A DNA stretch of 64,000 nt from Bacillota bacterium. GTDB lineage: Bacteria > Bacillota > Clostridia > Lachnospirales > Lachnospiraceae. Positions 25,895-34,173 of the stretch are shown here, piece after piece (position 1 is the stretch's first letter; every line of letters begins with the position of its first letter). The notes beneath the pieces are model-generated. The model searched no databases. It was given only the letters and a program-made list of their open reading frames with translations, and had not been told where the DNA came from. The stretch spans positions 1 through 64,000 of the forward strand of contig JAEYOQ010000041.1 in the NCBI GenBank assembly GCA_023411555.1, written 5' to 3'. The translations under genes and the position numbers were made by a program.

Positions 25895-27535
25895 TTGAAA
25901 AAAGTTCTATCCGTTATTTTGACTCTAATGATGGTAACCATGCTGTTCGCTGGTTGCGGTAAGAAGAATGATGCGGCTGATACAACAGCACCTACTACGA
26001 ATGAAGCATCGAAGGAAACGACCAAGGATACAACCAAGGATACAGGAGCTAATACACAAGCGAATGCAGAGGTTGAAGCATCCGCTTTAGAGCCGGTTAC
26101 CTTAAAGTGGTATCTTCATGGTAGCAATGTAACAGATGATTCAGAGGTTCTGGCAAAGGCCAATGAATACCTGAAGGAAAAGCTTAATGTGACTCTGGAA
26201 CCGATCTGGGGTACCTGGGGTGATTTTGACAACAATGTAGTTCTGGCGATTAACGGTGGCGATGATGTAGATATCTACTTCACCTGCTCCTGGAGTGCTA
26301 ATGAATATAATTCCTTTGCAAGAAAAGGTGCTTATCTAAGACTTGACGATCCGGAAAACAATCTGATTGAAAAATATGCTTCCGACCTTTGGACAGCTTT
26401 ACCTAAGGTTCTTACTCAGGGTGCTGCAATCAATGGAGCGGACGGCTATGGAGTGTATGCAGTTCCCGGTTATAAGGATATCGCTACACAGAACTGCTGG
26501 GATATCAATGTTCCCTTACTTGAGAAATACGGTTATACCTTAGATGATGTTAAGAACACAGATTACTATGGTTTTGGTGAGATCCTTAAGACAGTAAAAG
26601 AAGGGGAAGGCAAGGATTTCTATCCGTTGTTGGTAGAAGGCGCTGTACTGGAAAGAATGGTTACGAATTCTATCATTATTACCGGTGATTCAGGAACCAG
26701 TAATCTTCTTTCCTATTATATTAATCCTACCGATACTGCTGCTGCAGGAGCTTACGGCAACAAGATATTAAGTAAATTCGAAACACCGGAATATAAGAAG
26801 TTTGTTGAGAAGACTCGCGAGTATTTCTTAGCCGGATATATCGACCCTGCTATGGGTAATGCAAATCAAGCAAATGATATTCGTTCTGCTAAGCAGCTTA
26901 CCGGCGAATACTTAATCGGTACTCAAAGCTATGCTCTTGGTTATGAAGTACAAGCAAGTGCTGAGCGTGGTTTTGAGGTAGCAATGATACCTTGTACTCC
27001 TGCATACGTTGATACCACCTCTTCTCAAGGTGCTATGATGGCTATTTCCACAGCATCAAAGAATCCGGAAAGAGCGATGATGTTCCTTAACCTGTTAAAT
27101 ACCGATCCCTATCTGTTTACACTCCTTGATTACGGCGTAGAAGGCGTTCATTATAATATCGAGAACGGTGAAGCAGTATTTACAGAAAAGCGTAATGATT
27201 ATATGCCATGGACCAATGGTATGGGCAATGTAACACAGCTTCCTCCTCAAAAGGGTCAGGGTACTGATTTCTGGGATGTATTCAAGAATTATTATGGTTC
27301 TGCAAAGGAAATACCGATACTTGGTTTCTCCTTTGATTCATCCAGTGTTGATACAGAGCTGGGTTCTTTAGCGAATGTGGCCGCAGAATATGCAACTGCC
27401 TTGAATGCCGGTACGGTAGATCCCGCTGAAAAGCTTCCGGAATTCATTCAGAAGCTGAAGAGCAATGGTATTGATAAGGTGGTGGAAGAAGCAAGCAGAC
27501 AATTAGATGAATTCTTAGCTGCTAAGGGGAATTAA
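25895..27535 (+). CDS. Carbohydrate ABC transporter substrate-binding lipoprotein (DUF3502-type C-terminus)
   Basis: The 546-residue protein has a lipobox LFAGC (Cys21) and a Thr/Lys/Asp-rich linker with KETTKDTTKDTG repeats. A large family-1 binding fold follows (VTLKWYLHGSN, then INGGDDVDIYFTCSWSANEYNSFARKGAYL). The C-terminal part (GFSFDSSSVDTELGSLANVAAEY) resembles DUF3502 binding proteins. It captures the sugar ligand for the two permeases. TTG 25895 follows GGAGGGTTTCATT. A double hairpin ends the operon. Confidence 0.88.
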   Translation: MKKVLSVILTLMMVTMLFAGCGKKNDAADTTAPTTNEASKETTKDTTKDTGANTQANAEVEASALEPVTLKWYLHGSNVTDDSEVLAKANEYLKEKLNVTLEPIWGTWGDFDNNVVLAINGGDDVDIYFTCSWSANEYNSFARKGAYLRLDDPENNLIEKYASDLWTALPKVLTQGAAINGADGYGVYAVPGYKDIATQNCWDINVPLLEKYGYTLDDVKNTDYYGFGEILKTVKEGEGKDFYPLLVEGAVLERMVTNSIIITGDSGTSNLLSYYINPTDTAAAGAYGNKILSKFETPEYKKFVEKTREYFLAGYIDPAMGNANQANDIRSAKQLTGEYLIGTQSYALGYEVQASAERGFEVAMIPCTPAYVDTTSSQGAMMAISTASKNPERAMMFLNLLNTDPYLFTLLDYGVEGVHYNIENGEAVFTEKRNDYMPWTNGMGNVTQLPPQKGQGTDFWDVFKNYYGSAKEIPILGFSFDSSSVDTELGSLANVAAEYATALNAGTVDPAEKLPEFIQKLKSNGIDKVVEEASRQLDEFLAAKGN

Positions 27536-27586
27536 TATATTGATCACAGGATGAATTGATCCGTCAATTCCTTGTGAGAAAGTCAG

Positions 27587-27622
27587 AGGGTCCGGCAATA
27601 TTTGCCGGGCCCTACTTTATTA
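27587..27622 (+). terminator. Intrinsic terminator of the sugar transporter operon
   Basis: AGGGTCCGGCAA pairs with TTGCCGGGCCCT across TAT, followed by a T-rich tail. A second hairpin, CACAGGATGAATTGA/TCAATTCCTTGTG, lies just upstream at about 27545-27576. Confidence 0.85.
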
Positions 27623-27755
27623 TGAAAATATTCTTTTTGACTAAATGATTCTATTTACTGGAGCTTTATCCAATTCCTTGGTGCATACTTTCCTTTACAC
27701 TGACGCAAACTAGTTTTAGATACAAATTTATATAGGCTTATAGGAGGTGTATTGT

Positions 27756-27977
27756 ATGATTGATAAGTTGAAGAATGCGAAGGATAATGCAATGGGAAAA
27801 ATGAAGGAAACTACAGGAAAGATCATAGATAACGACCAACTTGAATTAAGCGGAAAGCTCCAATCATTTCAATCCAAAGTGGAGGAAGGGGTGGACAGCC
27901 TTAGGGAAGAGATGGCGGAAAAAGCCAACGATGTCATTGAGTGGACGAAGCCGGACAGTAGAAATAAGCAAATATAG
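27756..27977 (+). CDS. CsbD-like small stress protein
   Basis: The 73-residue, highly charged helical protein (MIDKLKNAKDNAMGKMKETTGK) resembles CsbD-like proteins, which are abundant under general stress and have no known activity. ATG 27756 follows a strong AGGAGGT. The GTG at 27747 overlaps that site. A membrane-protein gene of stress type follows 28 nt later and is probably co-transcribed. Confidence 0.65.
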   Translation: MIDKLKNAKDNAMGKMKETTGKIIDNDQLELSGKLQSFQSKVEEGVDSLREEMAEKANDVIEWTKPDSRNKQI

Positions 27978-28005
27978 AGAAACGATATAAGAAGGGAGTA
28001 TTGAA

Positions 28006-28275
28006 ATGCCTGAAATAAGTAACCTTATAGTCTGGCTTATCCTTGGTGGCTTATCCGGCTGGATTGCCAGTAAGATAACTGGAAATGATGAAAGAATGGG
28101 CGCTGGTTGGAATCTGATCGTAGGTATTATCGGAGCTTTTGTTGGAGGTTGGCTGGCCGGTATCTTCGGATTAGGTCCGGCAACCGGACTCAATCTGTGG
28201 AGCTTTATCGTCTCCATCGTTGGAGCGGTAATTTTATTATCCTTGGTTAACGTATTTCGTAATAAACTTAAATAG
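28006..28275 (+). CDS. GlsB/YeaQ/YmgE family (transglycosylase-associated) membrane protein
   Basis: The 89-residue protein has three hydrophobic segments and the family motif LGGLSGWIASKITG, then NLIVGIIGAFVGGWL. Members are small stress-induced integral membrane proteins; the transglycosylase label is historical and not evidence of activity. GAAGGGAG precedes the ATG. The neighbouring CsbD-like gene supports a stress role. Confidence 0.8.
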   Translation: MPEISNLIVWLILGGLSGWIASKITGNDERMGAGWNLIVGIIGAFVGGWLAGIFGLGPATGLNLWSFIVSIVGAVILLSLVNVFRNKLK

Positions 28276-28298
28276 AAATGCCGTATGTATTACGACAC

Positions 28299-28335
28299 CC
28301 GGACAGCAGCTTTATGCCGCTGTCCGTTCTTATTG
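28299..28335 (+). terminator. Intrinsic terminator
   Basis: CGGACAGC pairs with GCTGTCCG across a loop of about 11 nt, followed by TTCTTATT. The T-run is imperfect. Confidence 0.6.
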
Positions 28336-28461
28336 GCGTAAGCAAAGCGAGCATTTATAAGCTTGTTCGCAAAATTATTTCTGATTCGTTTTTAAGCTAT
28401 GGTGATTTATCGTTTTATGATATAATGATGCCAAATGCGGTTATTAGCGAGGAGGATGGTT

Positions 28462-29355
28462 ATGAACCCTGGGACTCAGATTATGATTGGAGAAGAGGAT
28501 TATCTCTTTGTTAAGCAATATCAGGATAATGAGGAATTACGGAGTGAGTTAAATAGGCTGACTAGAGAGACCTATGGCTTTGAGTTTGAAGACTGGTATC
28601 AGCAGGGGCTCTGGACAGACCGGTATAGGCCCTATTCTTTATTATATAAGAACCGGCTGGTGGCCAATGTAAGTGTAAATCCCATTGATTTTATAGAGGA
28701 TGGAAGGCTTTATCATACCCTTCAGATTGGTACGGTAATGACAGACCCAAAGTATCGTAACAAGGGGCTTAGTCGAACATTGATAGATATCATAATGGAG
28801 GAATATGAGGGTAAGGTGGATTTGATGTATCTTTATGCCAATGATACGGTTACACAATTTTATCCTAAGTTTGGCTTTCAGCAGGCGAAAGAGTATATCT
28901 ATTCGAAGCAGTATACTAGGCAAGCAAAGAATACCTTTCGTAAGTTGGATGGTAGGGATAGGGAAGACAGACAGCTGCTCCTTCGCTTGATCAGCAATAC
29001 AAGGCAGGTGTCAAAATATGCTATGATCGATAATCCCTATCTGCCTATGTTCTATGTTACAGGTCCCTTGGCAGATTGCTGCTATTACTGCGAGGAGCTA
29101 GATCTGGTGGCATTAGTGGAGTATGAAGAGGACAGTATGGTAGTGCAGGATCTCTTTTCTACAGAGACTTTTGATCTGGATGAGGTGATTGCATCTCTGT
29201 TAGACCAGAAGGAAAGAAGAGTCCTACTGGGCTTTACGCCTTCTAATACAGCTCACTTTTATAAGGAATTATTGGAGGAGCCAGGTACCACCTTTTTTGT
29301 GAAGGGAAATAATTTTATAGAGAATGGAAGGCTCCCGGTTCTTTCTCATGCATAA
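28462..29355 (+). CDS. GNAT family N-acetyltransferase
   Basis: The protein has about 297 residues. The acetyl-CoA-binding motif A is at residues 88-110 (IGTVMTDPKYRNKGLSRTLIDIIM), followed by LYANDTVTQFYPKFGFQ. The second half has a beta-rich domain of unknown role (DLVALVEYEEDSMVVQDLF). The acceptor substrate is not evident. ATG 28462 follows GGAGG by 6 nt; the earlier in-frame ATG at 28435 has no such site. The gene is monocistronic. Confidence 0.75.
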   Translation: MNPGTQIMIGEEDYLFVKQYQDNEELRSELNRLTRETYGFEFEDWYQQGLWTDRYRPYSLLYKNRLVANVSVNPIDFIEDGRLYHTLQIGTVMTDPKYRNKGLSRTLIDIIMEEYEGKVDLMYLYANDTVTQFYPKFGFQQAKEYIYSKQYTRQAKNTFRKLDGRDREDRQLLLRLISNTRQVSKYAMIDNPYLPMFYVTGPLADCCYYCEELDLVALVEYEEDSMVVQDLFSTETFDLDEVIASLLDQKERRVLLGFTPSNTAHFYKELLEEPGTTFFVKGNNFIENGRLPVLSHA

Positions 29356-29437
29356 GGGATAATGGGAAGATGAATAAGAAAGAACATACATGAGTGAAAG
29401 GGAAGGACAAGGTAGGGCTGGGAGAAGGGAGGACGTT

Positions 29438-29779
29438 ATGAATATACAGATTTTTGGTTCGGGTAAATGCTTTGATACCAAGAAGGCAGAGCGGTATTTT
29501 AAGGAACGGGGAATCAAGTTTCAGTCTATTGATGTGGGCAAATTCGGAATGAGTAAGGGTGAATTTAATAATATAAAACAGGCTGTCGGTGGTATTGATA
29601 TGCTTTTGGATATTGACTCTAAGGATAAGAACCTTTTGGCACTGATGCAGTATTTATCATCGGAGGATAAGGAAGCAAAGCTTCTTGAGAATCCAAAGCT
29701 GTTTCGAACACCAATCGTAAGAAATGGCAAGAAGGCAACCATTGGTTACCAACCCGAGGTGTGGAAAGGCTGGGAATAG
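29438..29779 (+). CDS. ArsC/Spx family thioredoxin-fold protein
   Basis: The 113-residue protein resembles ArsC-family proteins, with one N-terminal cysteine (IFGSGKCFDTKKAERYF, Cys10) and RTPIVRNGKKATIGY with the cis-proline. The CXXC of Spx is absent, and the residues that ArsC uses for arsenate are not obvious. It is therefore best placed with YffB/Spx-like small reductases of unknown role. ATG 29438 follows GGGAGGA by 6 nt. No ars genes are nearby. Confidence 0.75.
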   Translation: MNIQIFGSGKCFDTKKAERYFKERGIKFQSIDVGKFGMSKGEFNNIKQAVGGIDMLLDIDSKDKNLLALMQYLSSEDKEAKLLENPKLFRTPIVRNGKKATIGYQPEVWKGWE

Positions 29780-29976
29780 GAGCCCGATTATATATTGTAG
29801 TGAGGCACAGAAAGTGATATAATTCAGGAATATTAAGGCTCTTCTGTAAGGTTAATGAATTGCTGTGTTATGAATAACAGCCTCTCATTACATGCTGTTT
29901 GACGTGAAGCACGTAAAGGCAGGAAAAGAAGGACAGAATAAACGGCAGATTTTGCTTTGTAAATAGGAGGATAAAG

Positions 29977-31293
29977 TTGATAGTCGATAATTGTACAGTA
30001 AGTAATGTGGATAATCTGATAAAGGAGGTGGATTCATTAGCGAAAAGCCTGTTACCCAATATCCAATTAGAAAAGAAAGAAGATACCGATAAATTAAGGG
30101 ATATGTTTTACCAGTGCTTTATGAATACCGCTGAAACCACCGTGGAGTACATAGATAATAAAGAAGTATTTGTGATTACCGGTGATATCAATGCAATGTG
30201 GCTCAGAGATAGTAGCTGTCAGGTTGTACACTACTTAAGCCATGCCAATCAGTATACTGAGATACGAAATTTTATCAGGGCTCTCATCAATAAGCAATTT
30301 GAGTATATCAGAATCGATGCTTATGCCAATGCATTTATGAAAGATTTAACCTGTAAGAGTAAGTACCAGGATCTTACCGATTCAACAGCTTGGAGCTGGG
30401 AGCGTAAATATGAAATAGATTCCCTGTGCTATCCAATTTGGTTGCTTTATCAGTATTATTCTGTGACCAAGGACAAGAGCATATTTACCGCTGAGATTCA
30501 ACAGACCATGTATCGTATTATCTCACTGTGGAGAACAGAACAAAATCATGATACAGAATCAGAGTACTCCTTCGAACGTATGAATTGCAGAGCAAGTGAT
30601 ACTTTACCCAATAAAGGTAAGGGAACAGAGACTAGCTATACCGGTATGACCTGGTCCGGATTCCGTCCCAGTGATGATGCCTGCGAGTATGGATATCTTA
30701 TCCCGGCCAATATGTTTGCTGTTGTAGCGCTTCAGTATGTGGAGGAATTCGCAGGAGATATATATGAAGATGAAGCCCTGAAAACAGAGGCTGAAAAACT
30801 TCGTAAGGAAATCCAGGCAGGGATTGAGAGCCACGGAATCTATCATCATGAAACCTATGGTGATATCTATGCATATGAGACAGACGGAAGAGGAAATTAT
30901 AACCTCATGGATGACGCCAATGTACCAAGTCTTCTGTCCTTACCTTGGCTGGGATATTGCGATAGCACGGATCCTGTATATCAAAATACAAGACAATTCA
31001 TTCTGAGTAAAGAGAACCCATATTATTATGAAGGGACCCATGCAAAGGGAATAGGAAGTCCCCACACACCAGACCGATATATCTGGCCTATCGCTCTCAT
31101 GGTTCAGGGATTAACCTCTGTGAATAAAGAGGAACAGATGAATGTATTAAACTATCTGATGCATACGGATGCGGATACCGGATACATGCATGAGGGAGTT
31201 TTCTGTGATGATCCAAAGCAATTCACAAGGTCTTGGTTCGCATGGGCAAACTCATTGTTCTCCTTGTATGTTACAAAGCTGTTTTGCAAGTAG
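29977..31293 (+). CDS. Glycoside hydrolase family 125 (exo-alpha-1,6-mannosidase-like)
   Basis: The 438-residue protein carries the GH125 (formerly DUF1237) landmarks FVITGDINAMWLRDSSCQV near residues 55-75, YGYLIPANMFAVVAL, DANVPSLLSLPWLGY, and GIGSPHTPDRYIWPIALM. Characterised members remove terminal alpha-1,6-linked mannose from N-glycan-type mannans. No signal peptide is seen, so the substrate is probably imported first. TTG 29977 follows AGGAGG by 6 nt. The sugar ABC transporter lies 2.4 kb upstream and an esterase follows, a plausible glycan-use set. Confidence 0.9.
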   Translation: MIVDNCTVSNVDNLIKEVDSLAKSLLPNIQLEKKEDTDKLRDMFYQCFMNTAETTVEYIDNKEVFVITGDINAMWLRDSSCQVVHYLSHANQYTEIRNFIRALINKQFEYIRIDAYANAFMKDLTCKSKYQDLTDSTAWSWERKYEIDSLCYPIWLLYQYYSVTKDKSIFTAEIQQTMYRIISLWRTEQNHDTESEYSFERMNCRASDTLPNKGKGTETSYTGMTWSGFRPSDDACEYGYLIPANMFAVVALQYVEEFAGDIYEDEALKTEAEKLRKEIQAGIESHGIYHHETYGDIYAYETDGRGNYNLMDDANVPSLLSLPWLGYCDSTDPVYQNTRQFILSKENPYYYEGTHAKGIGSPHTPDRYIWPIALMVQGLTSVNKEEQMNVLNYLMHTDADTGYMHEGVFCDDPKQFTRSWFAWANSLFSLYVTKLFCK

Positions 31294-31402
31294 GAACATA
31301 ACGATTAATCGATTACAGAACTGCCCTCGAATACTGCACGAAAGCATACAACATAAATCTTAATGAAGCAACAGAAAATAAATAGATAAGGAGTTAAGCT
31401 AT

Positions 31403-32185
31403 ATGGCATTACTTCATGTAAACTTTTTTTCGGAAGTCTTAGGAATGTGTATGAATATGGATGTTATTCTGCCGCAGAGTACCAGAGGGCAGATTGGAAT
31501 GAAGGGTAATCGGAAGGATGGAAAGTATCCTGTCCTATATCTGCTTCATGGGATGAGTGATGATCATACGATATGGCAGAGAAGAACCTCAATCGAACGC
31601 TATGTCAGTGAGCTAGGCATCGCTGTAGTGATGCCTACCGTACATCTGAGCTTTTACACGGATATGAAATATGGACTGAAATATTGGACCTTTATCTCAC
31701 AGGAGCTTCCTATGATTTGCCGGGAGTTCTTTCCGAATATGTCAGATCGTCGGGAGGATACCTTTGCTGCCGGTCTTTCCATGGGTGGCTATGGAGCACT
31801 TAAGCTAGGGCTTCGTGCGCCGGAGACCTTCGGTGCAGTAGCATCTCTATCAGGTGCACTAGATATGGCGGCTACGATGAAGGAACAATCGCCTAATGAT
31901 TCTAATAGAGTGTTTCAGAATATATTCGGCTCCTATGAAGACCTAGCCGGCTCCGCTGATGATCTGATGGCTGTGGCAAAAAGCCTAAAGGAAAGCGGAG
32001 GAGCTCTTCCTAAGATTTATATCTGGTGCGGAACGGAGGATTTTCTTTATGAGCATAATCTTACTGCAAAGAAGCGTCTGACGGAATTAGGATATGATCT
32101 AACCTATGAGGAGTCACCGGGAGATCATAGCTGGAAATACTGGGATGAGAAGATTCAAAGAGTGTTAGAATGGTTACCTTTATAA
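31403..32185 (+). CDS. Alpha/beta-hydrolase esterase (EstA / carbohydrate esterase 1-like)
   Basis: The 260-residue cytoplasmic protein has nucleophile elbow GLSMGGYGALK and oxyanion-region PVLYLLHGMSDD. The late Asp is in CGTEDFLYEHN and the His in GDHSWKYW. It resembles tributyrin esterase and S-formylglutathione hydrolase-like enzymes, which de-esterify short acyl groups including sugar acetates or ferulates. It follows GH125, so deacetylation of imported glycans is a reasonable inference. AAGGAG precedes the ATG. Confidence 0.8.
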   Translation: MALLHVNFFSEVLGMCMNMDVILPQSTRGQIGMKGNRKDGKYPVLYLLHGMSDDHTIWQRRTSIERYVSELGIAVVMPTVHLSFYTDMKYGLKYWTFISQELPMICREFFPNMSDRREDTFAAGLSMGGYGALKLGLRAPETFGAVASLSGALDMAATMKEQSPNDSNRVFQNIFGSYEDLAGSADDLMAVAKSLKESGGALPKIYIWCGTEDFLYEHNLTAKKRLTELGYDLTYEESPGDHSWKYWDEKIQRVLEWLPL

Positions 32186-32212
32186 ACAAACATAGGAAAA
32201 CAGGGCAAGAGT

Positions 32213-32911
32213 ATGGCGGAAGTAAAAACCACCCAACAAAAATCGTATACGAAAGTAATTGATTATATTAAGCAGCAGATCCGGGAAGGGAAGCTGAGCT
32301 CGGGCAGCAGATTACCGGCGGAGAGAGAATTGTCCCAGCTACTGGGGATTAGTCGTAATTCCGTTCGTGAAGCCATAAGAACACTGGATATTATGGGTAT
32401 CATATCCAGTCAACAGGGGGCGGGTAATTATCTCACCGGTAATTTTGAGAATAATTTGGTAGAATCTATGTCCATGATGTTTCTGCTTAATCAAATCAAT
32501 TATCAGCAGATTAGTCAGCTCAGGAGAGGACTAGAGCTACAGGCCCTTATGCTTGCCATTGATAACATTACAGAGGAACAGATCGAGGAGCTGAAGCAGG
32601 TGGTTGCCGAGCTGGAGCATACTACCGAAGAGCAGAATATTATTCTAGATAAAAAGCTACATTATACTATAGCAACAGCCTCCGGGAATGCGTTAATCCT
32701 CGATATACTTCAGGCCTTATCAGGCTTGATTGATCAATTCATAGTGGACCTTCGTAGAGAAATTCTGAGCTCTCCAGATAGCAAGAACCTTCTTCGTGAG
32801 GCTCATAGTGAGATGATTCAGAGCTTGATTAGTAAGGATAAGAGGCTGGGTTACAGGGCAATTGATAAGCATTTTGGTACAATTGACGAAAAACTTCTGG
32901 ATAAAGAATAA
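32213..32911 (+). CDS. GntR family (FadR/LldR-type) regulator, probable lactate-responsive
   Basis: The 232-residue protein has an N-terminal winged helix (YIKQQIREGKLSSGSRLPAERELSQLLGISRNSVREAIRTLDIMG). The C-terminal all-helical FCD ligand domain has a metal-binding pattern (DKKLHYTIA, then REAHSEM and AIDKHF). It lies just upstream of lctBCD. Two TGGT-N3-ACCA palindromes, the usual FadR/LldR-type operator, flank the leader between them. Repression relieved by lactate is inferred from that arrangement. Its start is 27 nt after the esterase stop, with GGGCAAGAGT as a weak ribosome site. Confidence 0.82.
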   Translation: MAEVKTTQQKSYTKVIDYIKQQIREGKLSSGSRLPAERELSQLLGISRNSVREAIRTLDIMGIISSQQGAGNYLTGNFENNLVESMSMMFLLNQINYQQISQLRRGLELQALMLAIDNITEEQIEELKQVVAELEHTTEEQNIILDKKLHYTIATASGNALILDILQALSGLIDQFIVDLRREILSSPDSKNLLREAHSEMIQSLISKDKRLGYRAIDKHFGTIDEKLLDKE

Positions 32912-32977
32912 GTGATTATATAGTAGTATTAGAATGTTTATCACTTTAAGCTGTAATTGTTAAAAAAATGACTTATG

Positions 32978-33006
32978 TTGACAGAGGTATGAGAGGAAAG
33001 TATAAT
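32978..33006 (+). promoter_or_regulatory. Strong sigma-A promoter upstream of lctBCD
   Basis: TTGACA at 32978-32983 and TATAAT at 33001-33006 have a 17-nt spacer. An operator palindrome lies at the expected start of transcription. Confidence 0.8.
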
Positions 33007-33018
33007 AAAATCACCAAC

Positions 33019-33029
33019 TGGTCCTACCA
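33019..33029. promoter_or_regulatory. GntR-type operator 1
   Basis: TGGTCCTACCA is a TGGT-N3-ACCA palindrome placed 12 nt after the -10 box, suited to repress the promoter. Confidence 0.65.
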
Positions 33030-33035
33030 ATAATG

Positions 33036-33160
33036 AGTTGCATGACTACCGGTTATGCAACTTTTTTATTTCATAGGAAAATACGTCCTATGAAATAAAA
33101 AGCCCTCCGGGTAAGTGAGCAAAGTTCACTTTGGGATGACACACTTCTGCGGACAAACGC
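33036..33160. repeat. Dispersed hairpin repeat with internal terminator in the lct leader
   Basis: AGTTGCAT/ATGCAACT plus a T-run forms a terminator-like hairpin. TTTCATAGGA/TCCTATGAAA and an AAAAGCCCTCCGGGTAAGTGA segment follow. A related stretch occurs at 19120-19196 after dfx, with the same order of blocks. It is a short intergenic repeat family. Confidence 0.55.
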
Positions 33161-33205
33161 ATAAATGCGTTCGGAAGTTGTTGCTTCGCAACCCGCTCAG
33201 GCGCG

Positions 33206-33234
33206 AAAGAGTCAGCAAGCTGACTCTTTTTTGT
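33206..33234 (+). terminator. Intrinsic terminator inside the lct leader
   Basis: AGAGTCAGC pairs with GCTGACTCT across AA and is followed by six T. It lies between the strong promoter and lctB, so read-through or a second promoter downstream is needed. Confidence 0.75.
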
Positions 33235-33241
33235 AAATAAA

Positions 33242-33258
33242 AATTGGTAGTACCAATT
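33242..33258. promoter_or_regulatory. GntR-type operator 2 (perfect 17-bp palindrome)
   Basis: AATTGGTAGTACCAATT contains TGGT-AGT-ACCA with extended symmetry. It lies about 117 bp before the lctB start and could control a proximal promoter. Confidence 0.65.
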
Positions 33259-33374
33259 TAAAGTGTATTATCTGTAATATTCTATAGAATTGTATGATGG
33301 ATGCGTTAACTATGTGCGGAGGAATGGAGACAGGTCTTGTCGGTACCGCCGTTGGCGGCAGAATGGAGGTAGCT

Positions 33375-34163
33375 ATGAACATTTTAGTATGTATTAAACA
33401 GGTTCCGGATAGTAATAAAGTTGAGGTGGATCCGGTTACAGGGGTATTAAAGCGAAATGGTGTCGAAGCTAAGATGAATCCCTATGATTTGTATGCAATC
33501 GAAACGGCACTACGGATCAGAGAAGAGAAAGGTGGAAAAATCACGGCCATAACCATGGGACCCGGGCAATCAGCCAGTGTCCTTCGAGAAGCCTTTGCAA
33601 TGGGTGTGGATGAAGGAGTTTTGATATCAGATCGTAAATTTGGCGGGGCTGATGTACTGGCAACAAGCTATACCATATCCCAGGGTATCAGGCTGTTAGG
33701 TGACTTTGATCTTATTCTTTGTGGAAAGCAGACAACGGACGGTGACACGGCTCAGGTAGGACCGGAGGTTTCCGAATATCTGAATATCCCCAGTGTATCC
33801 AATGTATCAAAAATCGTGGAAGTTGGTGAAGAAGCAATTGTTGTAGAGATGGATATGACCCATGATATCGAGATTGCAAAGATTGCATTTCCCTGTTTGT
33901 TATCGGTGGATAAGGACATATTTATGCCAAGACTCCCTTCTTACCTTAAGAAGGAGATGACGAAGGACCGGGAGATTAGAGTGATTAGCTTAGAGCAGCT
34001 TGAGGATCAGGATGAGAAGCATTATGGACTGAATGGATCGCCAACCCAGGTACAAAGAATCTTTCCTCCGGCTGTAAATTCTCACCGGGAGTTATGGATG
34101 GGGACCCAGGCAGAGTTATCAGAGAAGCTGCTTCATAAAATGCAAGAATTGAAATTCGTATAG
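33375..34163 (+). CDS. lctB: Electron transfer flavoprotein beta subunit, lactate dehydrogenase complex (LctB)
   Basis: The protein has about 262 residues from ATG 33375, which GGAGG precedes by 6 nt. The GTG at 33294 would add a nonconserved 27-residue leader. The N-terminus MNILVCIKQVPDSNKVEVDPVTG and the AMP/FAD-binding CGKQTTDGDTAQVGPEVSEYL are classic EtfB. With EtfA and a GlcD-like dehydrogenase it forms a complex that, in Acetobacterium, oxidises lactate with NAD+ by spending reduced ferredoxin (flavin-based electron confurcation). It is first in the lctBCD operon. Confidence 0.9.
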   Translation: MNILVCIKQVPDSNKVEVDPVTGVLKRNGVEAKMNPYDLYAIETALRIREEKGGKITAITMGPGQSASVLREAFAMGVDEGVLISDRKFGGADVLATSYTISQGIRLLGDFDLILCGKQTTDGDTAQVGPEVSEYLNIPSVSNVSKIVEVGEEAIVVEMDMTHDIEIAKIAFPCLLSVDKDIFMPRLPSYLKKEMTKDREIRVISLEQLEDQDEKHYGLNGSPTQVQRIFPPAVNSHRELWMGTQAELSEKLLHKMQELKFV

Positions 34164-34173
34164 GGGGTTAACA

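Noticed and set aside
28278..28514. 78-codon frame between the GlsB-like and GNAT genes
   Set aside because: It spans the terminator hairpin at 28299-28335 and overlaps the GNAT start, with no ribosome binding site.
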